Shown here piece after piece: positions 8,419 through 15,762 of a stretch of 64,000 nt of DNA. This DNA comes from Streptomyces sp. SID8352. GTDB lineage: Bacteria > Actinomycetota > Actinomycetes > Streptomycetales > Streptomycetaceae. Both the position numbers and the translations under genes were made by a program. Location: positions 285,712 to 349,711 of the forward strand of contig NZ_WWGX01000043.1 in NCBI RefSeq assembly GCF_009862265.1, given 5' to 3'. The notes under the pieces are model-generated. The model ran no database searches. It was not told the origin of the DNA and worked only from the letters and a program-made list of their open reading frames with translations. Numbering within the stretch: position 1 is the stretch's first letter; each line of letters begins with the position of its first letter.

Positions 8419-9102
8419 TCAGCCGATCGCGTCGAAGGCGGCGCGGGCCTCGGCGATGAACTTGGTGACCTTGGCGCGGTCCTTGCGGCCGTCGGGGCCC
8501 TCCAGGCCGGTGTGGGCGTCGACCGCGGCGGGCTTCACCGCGCGGATCGCGTCGCCGACGTTCTCCGGGTTGAGGCCGCCGGCCATCATCAGCGGCTTGG
8601 GCGAGCGGCGGACCAGCTCCGCCGAGACGTTCCAGTCGTGGGTCAGACCGGTGGCGCCCTTGGCGCCGGTCCTCGGGTCGAACGTGTCCGTTATGTACAT
8701 GTCGACGAAGGGGTGGGTGTCGTCGACCAGCTTCAGCAGTTCGTCGACGTTGTCCTGCTTGACGACGAGGGACTTCAGCACGAACAGGTCCGGACGCAGC
8801 TCCTTGAGCCGGCGGAGCTGGCCGGTCTCCACGTCTCCGTGCAACTGCACCGCCACCACGCCGAGTTCCTGACAGAACCGGCTGATCTCGTCGGCCTCGG
8901 TGAGGTAGCTGATGAGCACACCGGCGTGCGGGGCCCGGAGGTTTTTGATGATCGCCGCCGCGTCCTGCTCGGCGATGTCGTCCTTGCCGGACGGAAGCCG
9001 CAGGGCGAAACCGATCCAGTCCGCTCCCGCGTCGATGATCATGTCGGCCTCGGCGGCATCGATGATGCCGGCGACCTGGACGAGCTTGTTGACAATGGTC
9101 AC
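8419..9102 (-). CDS. Phosphoribosylanthranilate isomerase-like (TrpF-fold) protein lacking the catalytic Cys
   Basis: A TIM-barrel protein of about 227 residues resembling TrpF, which isomerises N-(5-phosphoribosyl)anthranilate in tryptophan synthesis. The first strand reads KLVQVAGI where TrpF enzymes have K-[IV]-C-G, so the general-base Cys is replaced by Ala. The general-acid Asp region is kept (YITDTFDPRTG), as are the phosphate-binding GGLNPENV and the AVDAHTGLEG end. Loss of the Cys with retention of the phosphate site argues for a different reaction on a ribosyl-phosphate substrate. I prefer the GTG at 9102, correctly spaced from AGAGGGGGG; the GTG at 9111 lies too close to it. Being far from trp genes and inside a C-nucleoside locus supports a pathway role, by inference. 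Confidence 0.75.
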   Translation of the reverse strand: MTIVNKLVQVAGIIDAAEADMIIDAGADWIGFALRLPSGKDDIAEQDAAAIIKNLRAPHAGVLISYLTEADEISRFCQELGVVAVQLHGDVETGQLRRLKELRPDLFVLKSLVVKQDNVDELLKLVDDTHPFVDMYITDTFDPRTGAKGATGLTHDWNVSAELVRRSPKPLMMAGGLNPENVGDAIRAVKPAAVDAHTGLEGPDGRKDRAKVTKFIAEARAAFDAIG

Positions 9103-9160
9103 GAGGACCACCCCCCTCTGAGCGGTTCGGTGCGATGGCGAGTGTGTGCCCCTGTGGTCC

Positions 9161-9817
9161 CTACCGGCCGTAGGTCTCCTGGAAGACCGTCATGCCGCGC
9201 TCCCGGCGACCGGGGTGCAGGCGGTCCTCGGCCGGATAGCCGAGCGGGGCGAGCAGCGCGATGTGCAGGTCGTCGCGGTCGGCGATGCCGATGGCCTTCT
9301 TGACCTCCGCCTCGTTCCAGCCGTTCATGGGGCTGGTGGCCAGCCCGGCGGCGTGTGCGGCGATCAGGAGGAAGGACGCGGCGATCATGGCGTCCTTGAC
9401 GGCGTACTCGCGCTCCAGGCCGCGGTCGCGCAGGTCCTCGTAGAAGGCGCGCACGTCCCCGGGTGTGGCGTCGGCGAACTGCGGGGACCAGGCGCCGCTG
9501 TGCCGGGCCCGCTCCCAGATGTCGCCCCGGTCCTCGCGCCAGGCGCCGGACTCCGCGACGAACACCAGCATCACGGGCGCCTCCCGGGGATGCGCCTGTC
9601 CGCCGGTGGCCTCGGTGAGGGCCCTGAGGCCCGCTTCGCCGGTCACGGTCACGACGGACCGGGACTGCAGGTTGAAGCTCGACGGCGCTTCCAGGGCGAG
9701 GTCGACCAGTTCCCGCAGCAACTCGGCGGGAACGGGATCCGGCCGGTAGTGGCGGACGCTGCGCCGCGAGCGGATGACCCGGGACACGGCGGCGTGGTCC
9801 GGTGCGGACAGCTCCAT
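9161..9817 (-). CDS. Nitroreductase family FMN oxidoreductase
   Basis: A 218-residue FMN-dependent nitroreductase. The N-terminal RRSVRHYRPDPVP motif, EAPSSFNLQSRSVV and ATSPMNGWNEAEVKKAIGI are typical. It may reduce quinones, nitro compounds or activated heterocycles. It is divergent from the MarR gene, and the shared 127-bp intergenic region carries two copies of a candidate operator, so it is probably the direct MarR target. The next gene starts only 58 nt beyond its stop on the same strand, so read-through into the nucleoside genes is possible. It could be part of the pathway or just a redox-stress gene. Confidence 0.87.
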   Translation of the reverse strand: MELSAPDHAAVSRVIRSRRSVRHYRPDPVPAELLRELVDLALEAPSSFNLQSRSVVTVTGEAGLRALTEATGGQAHPREAPVMLVFVAESGAWREDRGDIWERARHSGAWSPQFADATPGDVRAFYEDLRDRGLEREYAVKDAMIAASFLLIAAHAAGLATSPMNGWNEAEVKKAIGIADRDDLHIALLAPLGYPAEDRLHPGRRERGMTVFQETYGR

Positions 9818-9839
9818 GACCCCCCCAGTTTCTCGACGT

Positions 9840-9896
9840 CGAACTATCTGACGTCGAAACAGTAAGACATGCTCTAGTCTTGCGTCAAATAGTTCG
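9840..9896. promoter_or_regulatory. Paired inverted operator sites between nitroreductase and marR
   Basis: Two copies of CGAACTATYTGACG face each other: 9840-9853 on the plus strand and 9883-9896 on the minus strand, differing at one base and separated by 29 bp. The region is notably AT-rich for this genome. The left copy overlaps a perfect 10-bp palindrome, TCGACGTCGA (9835-9844). The sites lie where the two divergent promoters should be, the usual position for MarR autoregulation and repression of the neighbour. Confidence 0.65.
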
Positions 9897-9944
9897 GGAT
9901 CGAATTAACTCAGATGAAGCGACCATGAAGGCGGGGCAACTCCC

Positions 9945-10433
9945 ATGCGCGATTCCGTGGACGACTTCCTCGACCAATGGACGGCCCAACGCGAGGACCT
10001 GGACCTGGACGCCATGGGAACCGTCGGCCGCATCCTGCGCCTGTCCCGCCTGGTGAACGGGCGTCTGAAGGAGTACTTCGCCCAGTACGGCATGGAGACG
10101 TGGGAGTTCGACGTGCTCGCCACGCTCCGCCGCAGTGCCCGCCCGCTCACCGCCAAGGAGCTGGCCGCGAGCGTCATGATCGGCTCGGCGGCGCTGACCA
10201 ACCGCGTGGACCGGCTCGTCGCCCGTGACCTGGTCGTCCGCACACCGGTCCCCGGGGACCGGCGCAGCCTGCACATCGCCCTGACCGACGGGGGCCGGGA
10301 ACTCGTCGACGCCACCGTCCGGGGCCATGTGCGCAACCAGCGCGACATCCTCGCCGACCTCACCGCCGACGACGCCGAGAGCCTCAACCGGCTCCTGCGC
10401 ACGCTGCTGGTCTCCCTCGGCGACACCCGCTGA
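9945..10433 (+). CDS. MarR family transcriptional regulator
   Basis: A 162-residue winged-helix regulator. The HTH spans TAKELAASVMIGSAALTNRVDRLVARDLV, followed by a wing with the family signature PGDRRSLHIALTDGGREL. The N-terminal and C-terminal helices (residues ~1-45 and ~125-160) form the dimerisation region. It is transcribed away from the nitroreductase and the nucleoside genes. With the paired operator it is the best candidate for local control of region 1; the ligand might be a phenol, quinone or the pathway product. No Cys redox switch is visible. Confidence 0.9.
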   Translation: MRDSVDDFLDQWTAQREDLDLDAMGTVGRILRLSRLVNGRLKEYFAQYGMETWEFDVLATLRRSARPLTAKELAASVMIGSAALTNRVDRLVARDLVVRTPVPGDRRSLHIALTDGGRELVDATVRGHVRNQRDILADLTADDAESLNRLLRTLLVSLGDTR

Positions 10434-10679
10434 GGACCGTCACCGCTGACGGCGTGCGGCCCCGAAGTGCCTCGGCCCGCGTCGGCCGGGAGCCGGATGC
10501 GGCCGGCTCTCCGGGAGGGGTGCCGGGGCACCGGCGCTCCGCCGCCGCCCGCGCGGCGCCTCCGGCGTACCCGCCGCGGGGGTGCCACGGCCCCGTCCCT
10601 CGGCCGGGCAGGGGAGGGGCGGTGCCCCCGAGACCGGACGACGGGCGGGACCGGGGCACGGGCCCCCGCCCCTCGTCCG

Positions 10680-10730
10680 GCCCCGGGGCACCCGCCCGCG
10701 GCCCCTCCACCCGGGCGGGCACCCCGGGGC
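10680..10730. terminator. Hairpin between convergent marR and aldehyde dehydrogenase genes
   Basis: GCCCCGGGG (10680-10688) pairs with CCCCGGGGC (10722-10730). After a 2-base mismatch, CCCGCCCG (10691-10698) pairs with CGGGCGGG (10712-10719). The surrounding gap (10434-10774) is extremely GC-rich and holds no gene I can support. It is placed as a bidirectional terminator. Confidence 0.5.
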
Positions 10731-10774
10731 GCCCCCGGGCCGGGGCCGGATACACGGCCCGGGAAAGGGGCCCG

Positions 10775-12298
10775 CTAGAAGAAGCCGAGCTTCTTGGGGG
10801 AGTAGCTCTGGAGGATGTTCTTCGTCTGCTGGTAGTGCTCCAGCATCATCTTGTGGGTCTCCCGGCCGATGCCCGACTGCTTGTAGCCTCCGAAAGCACT
10901 GTGCGCCGGATAGGCGTGATAGCAGTTCGTCCAGACTCGCCCGGCCTGGATCGCCCGGCCCGCCCGGTACGCGGTGTTGAGGTCGCGGGTCCAGACTCCG
11001 GCGCCCAGGCCGTACAGGGTGTCGTTGGCGATCTTGAGCGCGTCGTCGAGGCCGTCGAAGGCCGTGACCGACACCACCGGGCCGAAGATCTCCTCCTGGA
11101 AGATCCGCATGCGGTTGTCGCCCTCGAAGATGGTCGGCTGGACGTAGTAACCGCCCTTCAGCTCCCCGTCGTGCTCCACGCGCTGTCCGCCCGTCAGGAC
11201 CTTCGCCCCCTCCTGCCGGCCGATGTCCAGGTAGGACAGGATCTTCTCCAGCTGGTCGTTGGAGGACTGCGCCCCGATCATCGTCCCGGTGTCCAGCGGG
11301 TGGCCGGGGACGATGGCCTCCGTACGGGCGACGGCCGCTTCGAGGAACTCCGCGTAGTGGCCGCGCTGGATCAGCGCCCGCGACGGGCAGGTGCAGACCT
11401 CGCCCTGGTTGAGCGCGAACATGGTGAAGCCCTCGAGGGCCTTGTCGCGGAAGTCGTCGTCGTGCGCCCAGACGTCGTCGAAGAAGATGTTCGGCGACTT
11501 GCCGCCCAGCTCCAGCGTGACCGGCTTGATGTTCTCCGAGGCGTACTGCATGATCAGCCGCCCGGTGGTGGTCTCGCCGGTGAACGCCACCTTCGCCACC
11601 CGCGGGCTCGACGCCAGCGGCTTGCCCGCCTCCGTGCCGAAGCCGTTGACGATGTTCAGGACCCCCGGCGGCAGCAGGTCGGCCACCAGGCTCAGCCAGT
11701 AGTGGATCGACACCGGTGTCTGCTCGGCGGGCTTGAGCACCACCGCGTTGCCCGCCGCGAGGGCGGGGGCCAGCTTCCAGGTGGCCATCAGGATGGGGAA
11801 GTTCCACGGGATGATCTGCGCGACCACCCCCAGTGGCTCGTGGAAGTGGTACGCCACCGTGTCGTCGTCGAGCTGGCTGAGCGAGCCCTCCTGGCCCCGG
11901 AGCGCCCCCGCGAAGTAGCGGAAGTGGTCGATGGCGAGCGGGATGTCGGCGGCCAGCGTCTCCCGGACCGGCTTGCCGTTCTCCCAGGTCTCCGCGACCG
12001 CCAGCTTCTCCAGGTTGGCCTCCATGCGGTCGGCGATCCGCAGCAGCACGGCGGAACGCTCGGCCGCCGCGGTGCGGCCCCAGGCCGGGGCGGCCTCGTG
12101 CGCCGCGTCCAGCGCCCGCTCCACGTCCTCCGCCGTGCCGCGCGCCACCTCGGTGAACGGCTGCCCGTTCACCGGCGACGGGTTCTCGAAGTACTGCCCG
12201 CGCGCCGGCGGCACGTACTCACCGCCGATGTAGTGGTCGTAGCGCGGCTGGTAGGAGACGATCGCGCCCTCGGTGCCGGGTGCCGCGTAACGGGTCAT
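10775..12298 (-). CDS. Acetaldehyde/aldehyde dehydrogenase (ExaC/AldB-like)
   Basis: A 507-residue NAD-dependent aldehyde dehydrogenase. Landmarks are IIPWNFPILMATWKLAPALA, VTLELGGKSPNIFF (catalytic Glu) and the nucleophile segment NQGEVCTCPSRAL. The EVCTCPSRAL form is typical of the AldB/ExaC acetaldehyde group. It ends with the usual FF-type C terminus (SYSPKKLGFF). The start has a GGGAGG ribosome site. The GAF regulator lies just upstream on the same strand, a pairing common in Streptomyces, so the gene is probably induced by aldehydes or alcohols. An inverted repeat (CTGCCCG/CGGGCAG, 12323-12340) sits directly before the start and may be a regulatory site. There is no evidence that it belongs to region 1. 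Confidence 0.9.
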   Translation of the reverse strand: MTRYAAPGTEGAIVSYQPRYDHYIGGEYVPPARGQYFENPSPVNGQPFTEVARGTAEDVERALDAAHEAAPAWGRTAAAERSAVLLRIADRMEANLEKLAVAETWENGKPVRETLAADIPLAIDHFRYFAGALRGQEGSLSQLDDDTVAYHFHEPLGVVAQIIPWNFPILMATWKLAPALAAGNAVVLKPAEQTPVSIHYWLSLVADLLPPGVLNIVNGFGTEAGKPLASSPRVAKVAFTGETTTGRLIMQYASENIKPVTLELGGKSPNIFFDDVWAHDDDFRDKALEGFTMFALNQGEVCTCPSRALIQRGHYAEFLEAAVARTEAIVPGHPLDTGTMIGAQSSNDQLEKILSYLDIGRQEGAKVLTGGQRVEHDGELKGGYYVQPTIFEGDNRMRIFQEEIFGPVVSVTAFDGLDDALKIANDTLYGLGAGVWTRDLNTAYRAGRAIQAGRVWTNCYHAYPAHSAFGGYKQSGIGRETHKMMLEHYQQTKNILQSYSPKKLGFF

Positions 12299-12730
12299 CC
12301 TGGTCTGCCTCCCTGTCGAGCGCTGCCCGCCGTCGGGCAGCCTGCCGCGAGGCTAGGGAGCGGGACGTTGCGGCCGGGTTGCGCCCACGGTGGGGAGGAC
12401 GCGGCGCAGACCGTCGGAGCGGCTGGAGCGGTGTGTGCACGGCGCCCCGGCGCCCCGGCGTTTCCTGTGTCCACGGCGGTAGTGGCTGGATCGGCGCGAG
12501 TGACGTGTCCGTGGGTGGCGGCCCGAGCGGTGCGCCGGGTCGGCACGGCCGGACAGGCAGCCTCGCCTGCGTCGAGGCGCGGCTCGCCGGCGTACCGGCC
12601 CGCGGCGGCCCTCCGCCGGGTGGCCCCCGCCGGCGTACCGGCCGGCGGTCCGGGTGACGGCCGCGCCCGGGAGTGGGGCGGTGCCCGGGACCGGGCGGCA
12701 CCGGCGGAGGTGCCGTCGCCTGCGGGGACG

Positions 12731-14053
12731 TCACCCGCCCGGCGCCGACAGCTCGGCCTCCAGCGCGGCGAGCCGGGACCGGACCGCCGGGGTGGGCCGT
12801 ACCTCCGCCAGGGCCCGCCACACACCGAGGTCGTCCTCTCCCCACGGCGCGTGTGCCCAGTCCCCGAGCAGGTCGGGGTCGCGCGAGGCGGTCAGCGCCG
12901 CGCGCAGCCCGTCGTCGAGCCGGCGGCGCCACCGGACCACCGCCGGGGCCCGGGAGCCCGGCAGCAGCGGTCCGGCGTACGCCCGCACCGCCGCCGTCAC
13001 CGCACCGGACCGCAGCCGCCGCTCCACCAGCGCCGCGTCCGACTCCACCGGCACGGCCAGCCGGTACGGCCGGGAGCGCAGCAGACCGGGCTCCAGGACA
13101 CCGCGCAGCCGGGCCAGTTCGGCGCGCAGCGTCACCGGGGTGACCGACTCGTCCTCGTACAGCGCGCACAGCAGCGCGTCACCGCTGAGCCCCTCCGGGT
13201 GCAGGGCGAGCAGGGTCACGATCTCGCTGTGCCGACGACTGAGCCGGACGCCGCCGCCGTCCAGGCCGAACAGCGCGTTCCCCCGTCCCAGCGCGGCCAG
13301 CCGCAGGGCCCCGGCGGCCGGCCGGCCGGGCACCGGCAGCGCCAGCTGCGACTCGGCCGCGCGGGCGACCGCCTGGACGAACCCGAGGCTGTGAGGATGC
13401 GCCAGCCCGTCCCCGCCGGTGATGTCCACCGCGCCGAGCACCCGTCCGGTGCGCGGGTCGTGCACCGGGGCGGCCACACAGGTCCACGGCTGGACGCGGC
13501 GGATGAAGTGCTCCGCGGTGAAGACCTGCACGGGGCGGCTGACGGCCACCGCCGTGCCCGGCGCGTTCGTCCCGACCGCGGACTCCGACCACCGGGCGCC
13601 GGGCACGAAGTTCATCCGCTCCGCCTCGCGCCGGGCGGCCGGATGGCCCTCCACCCACAGCAACCTGCCGTGCGCGTCGCACACCGCGAGCAGGTGCTCC
13701 CCGGTCACCGCGAAGGTGCCGAGCAGTTCGCGGATCAGCGGCATCGCCCCCGCCAGGGGGTGCTCGGCCCGGTAGGCGCCGAGGTCGCCGTCGGTCAGCT
13801 CCACGCTGGCGGTGCCGTCCGGTCCGACGCCCGCCCGGACGGACCGCCGCCAGGACTCGGCGACCATCCGCCGAACGGGCCGCGGGACCGTGCCGGCCGT
13901 CATGAACACCTCGTGCGCACGCCGCAGTGTCCGCGTGTGCTCCACCGGGTCGGCGCCCGGCGCCAGAGCCAGCCACGAATCCGTCAACTCGGCCTCCCCG
14001 GACGGTGGTGCGACGGTGACATCGTCACGCGGACGCCATCCGCCGACAACCAC
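12731..14053 (-). CDS. GAF-domain transcriptional regulator (AcoR-like N-terminal region)
   Basis: About 440 residues. The N-terminal part resembles AcoR-type activators: VRRMVAESWRRSVRAGV, then a GAF domain (~75-230) including ERMNFVPGARWSESAVGTNAPGTAVA. There is no AAA+ sigma-54 domain. The C-terminal half instead has a winged-helix-like segment (SRRHSEIVTLLALHPEGLSG) and resembles the GAF regulators found beside aldB in Streptomyces. It probably senses a small aldehyde or alcohol and controls the downstream dehydrogenase. The start is uncertain: GTG at 14053 is the longest, while a TTG after GGGGAGG about 70 nt in is also possible. The gap 12299-12730 holds no other gene. Confidence 0.75.
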   Translation of the reverse strand: MVVGGWRPRDDVTVAPPSGEAELTDSWLALAPGADPVEHTRTLRRAHEVFMTAGTVPRPVRRMVAESWRRSVRAGVGPDGTASVELTDGDLGAYRAEHPLAGAMPLIRELLGTFAVTGEHLLAVCDAHGRLLWVEGHPAARREAERMNFVPGARWSESAVGTNAPGTAVAVSRPVQVFTAEHFIRRVQPWTCVAAPVHDPRTGRVLGAVDITGGDGLAHPHSLGFVQAVARAAESQLALPVPGRPAAGALRLAALGRGNALFGLDGGGVRLSRRHSEIVTLLALHPEGLSGDALLCALYEDESVTPVTLRAELARLRGVLEPGLLRSRPYRLAVPVESDAALVERRLRSGAVTAAVRAYAGPLLPGSRAPAVVRWRRRLDDGLRAALTASRDPDLLGDWAHAPWGEDDLGVWRALAEVRPTPAVRSRLAALEAELSAPGG

Positions 14054-14100
14054 TTCGACAGCCCTTCACCCGGGCGTGACGGGTTCCCGCTCCTCCCGGA

Positions 14101-14769
14101 TCAGGCGAAGTTGACGAGTCTGATGTAGCGGACCCAGTCCCACAACGGGCCGGGGTCCGTGTGGTCGCTGCCCGGCACCTCGTGATGGCCGATGATGTGC
14201 GCCCGGTCCCGGGGGATGCCGTACTCGGTGCAGATCGCCGCCGTCAGCAGGGCCGACTGCTCGTACAGGGCGTTGCTGAAGTACTCCGGCCGGTCCACCC
14301 ACCCCTCGTGCTCGATGCCGATGCTGCGCGTGTTGTAGCTCCAGTTCCCCGCGTGCCAGGCGATGTCCCCCTCACGGACGCACTGCGCGATGTGACCGTC
14401 GGACGATCTGACGACGTAGTGCGCGGAGACCTGCCGGGCGGGGTCGCGGAAGATGGACAGGGTGTCCGCGTAGGTCTCCTGGGTGATGTGGATGACCACG
14501 TGGTCGATGGGATAGACGGTGGGACGGTCGGACGCCGTGTAGTTGGACGTGCTCGCCGGCTGCCAGTCCACCGAGGGGTGGCCCGCGGCCTCGGTCTCCT
14601 CGCGCCGGGGCCGCGCGGAGGCCGTCCGGCCGGTGAGCATCGCGGAGGGGACGGTCGCGAGGGCGGCCCCCTGGAGGAGTCGACGCCTGTTCAGGGCCAC
14701 CGCGGGGCGCTCCGGTTCAGGCTCCTGTCCCGGTCCGTGTCCGTCGGCCCTCTCCTGTGTCCGTCGCAT
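14101..14769 (-). CDS. Tat-exported N-acetylmuramoyl-L-alanine amidase (amidase_2/PGRP)
   Basis: A 222-residue secreted peptidoglycan amidase that cleaves the bond between N-acetylmuramic acid and L-Ala. The N terminus has a twin-arginine signal (NRRRLLQGAALATVPSAML, residues ~27-45) with an Ala-rich cleavage region. The catalytic domain shows the zinc ligands of the amidase_2 family: VVIHIT, the Tyr-containing SAHYVV, IGIEHEG, and IIGHHEVPGSDHTDPG, the C-terminal His and Asp region. The gene stands alone with a long empty region upstream. A cell-wall turnover or spore role is likely. Confidence 0.9.
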   Translation of the reverse strand: MRRTQERADGHGPGQEPEPERPAVALNRRRLLQGAALATVPSAMLTGRTASARPRREETEAAGHPSVDWQPASTSNYTASDRPTVYPIDHVVIHITQETYADTLSIFRDPARQVSAHYVVRSSDGHIAQCVREGDIAWHAGNWSYNTRSIGIEHEGWVDRPEYFSNALYEQSALLTAAICTEYGIPRDRAHIIGHHEVPGSDHTDPGPLWDWVRYIRLVNFA

Positions 14770-15310
14770 GAGCGCTGCCTTTCGTCGTGGTGGGGGGATG
14801 ATGGCGTGCTCGGCCGCGGAGCTCCGCTGCCGCGTCGCGCACGTTGGCCAACGGCGGCGCGGCGGCTTGGTTGCGAACGGGTACGCGGTTGGCTCAGTGG
14901 GCCGTCGGCGCCGGGTTCGCGTGAATCACGTTACGGCGATGGGCACTTGAGCAGAAGCGCCGGGCGCGGTTCCGTGGATGACCGCGGCATTGTGGAGAAC
15001 TCGCTCACTCGATCGAGTGAGTTGCCCGGTGTGCGGAAGGGGAAGGGGACGGCTCGGACCCGCTCCACGGTTCCGCCGGACCGTCCGGTAGCGCCTCGCG
15101 CGACCCATGGGCGGCACCGGGCGGCGCTCCCCGGGCCCGGAGTCGACACAGGTACCCGACGGGCCCGGCCCGCCACCCTCCGGGCCGGTCCGTCACAGGG
15201 CGGTCCGGGATCACCGTCCTCCGGTCCGGGATCACCGGCCCGTGGTCGGGGACCACCGTCCGCCGGTCCGGTCCGTCCCGCGGTGTCGGCGGCCGGAGCG
15301 CGACCCTCTG

Positions 15311-15346
15311 CTGCCGCGCTGCCGCGCTGCCGCGCTGCCGCGCTGC
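15311..15346. repeat. Tandem repeat of CTGCCGCG (4.5 copies)
   Basis: The 8-bp unit CTGCCGCG is repeated four times exactly (15311-15342), followed by half a unit. It is a simple-sequence repeat likely to vary by slippage, with no visible coding role. Confidence 0.9.
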
Positions 15347-15420
15347 ACCACGCCCTCGGGGCCCGGAGGGTCGGCGGGACCGGGGCCGTGCCCATGTCGC
15401 GCGGGATGTGCTTCCGTACG

Positions 15421-15470
15421 TCGCCTCGCCTCGCCTCGCCTCGCCTCGCCTCGCCTCGCCTCGCCTCGCC
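15421..15470. repeat. Tandem repeat (TCGCC) x 10
   Basis: Ten exact copies of the pentamer TCGCC, followed by a looser GCCGTC-type repeat to about 15492. It lies in a non-coding gap downstream of xylulokinase. It is a candidate variable-number repeat useful for strain typing. Confidence 0.95.
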
Positions 15471-15762
15471 GCCGTCGCCGTCGCCGCCGTCGGCACGGTC
15501 GGCGCGGTCGGCCATCGCGACCACGCGGTCCCGGCCGGTCCGGTCCGGCCGCGTGCGGCACCGTCCGCGGTCGGCGCACCGCTCGGGGGACCGACCGCCG
15601 CGGGGACGGCCGTCCGCCGCCTTCGCGCACCCGGCGGGCACAATGCGTGCACGAGCCGATACGGCCGGGGGGCCGGTCGGGCGCACCGGGAACACCCAGG
15701 AACCTGCCGGACCGCCGATTTCGGGGAGGCCGCCCCCGTACCGGAACCCCATGGGGGCGCCG

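Larger units (their letters stand above)
14770..15762. other. Long gene-free region with tandem repeats
   Basis: Almost 1 kb between the amidase start and the xylulokinase stop. Open frames here are random high-GC frames without recognisable domains. The first ~200 bp must hold the amidase promoter. The rest contains the two tandem repeats listed separately and imperfect repeats of a GTCCGGGATCACCG-like unit around 15205-15275. Confidence 0.6.

Noticed and set aside
8419..9102. Ordinary tryptophan-pathway TrpF
   Set aside because: The catalytic Cys is replaced by Ala and no other trp gene is nearby.
10454..14128. A 1224-codon plus-strand frame across the aldehyde dehydrogenase and GAF regulator
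   Set aside because: It is low-complexity Arg/Pro/Gly/Ala sequence without domains, and both opposite-strand genes have clear family motifs.
14931..15752. Minus- and plus-strand frames across the repeat-rich gap upstream of the amidase
   Set aside because: They translate the tandem repeats into Arg/Ala/Glu runs, have no ribosome site, and show no family resemblance.
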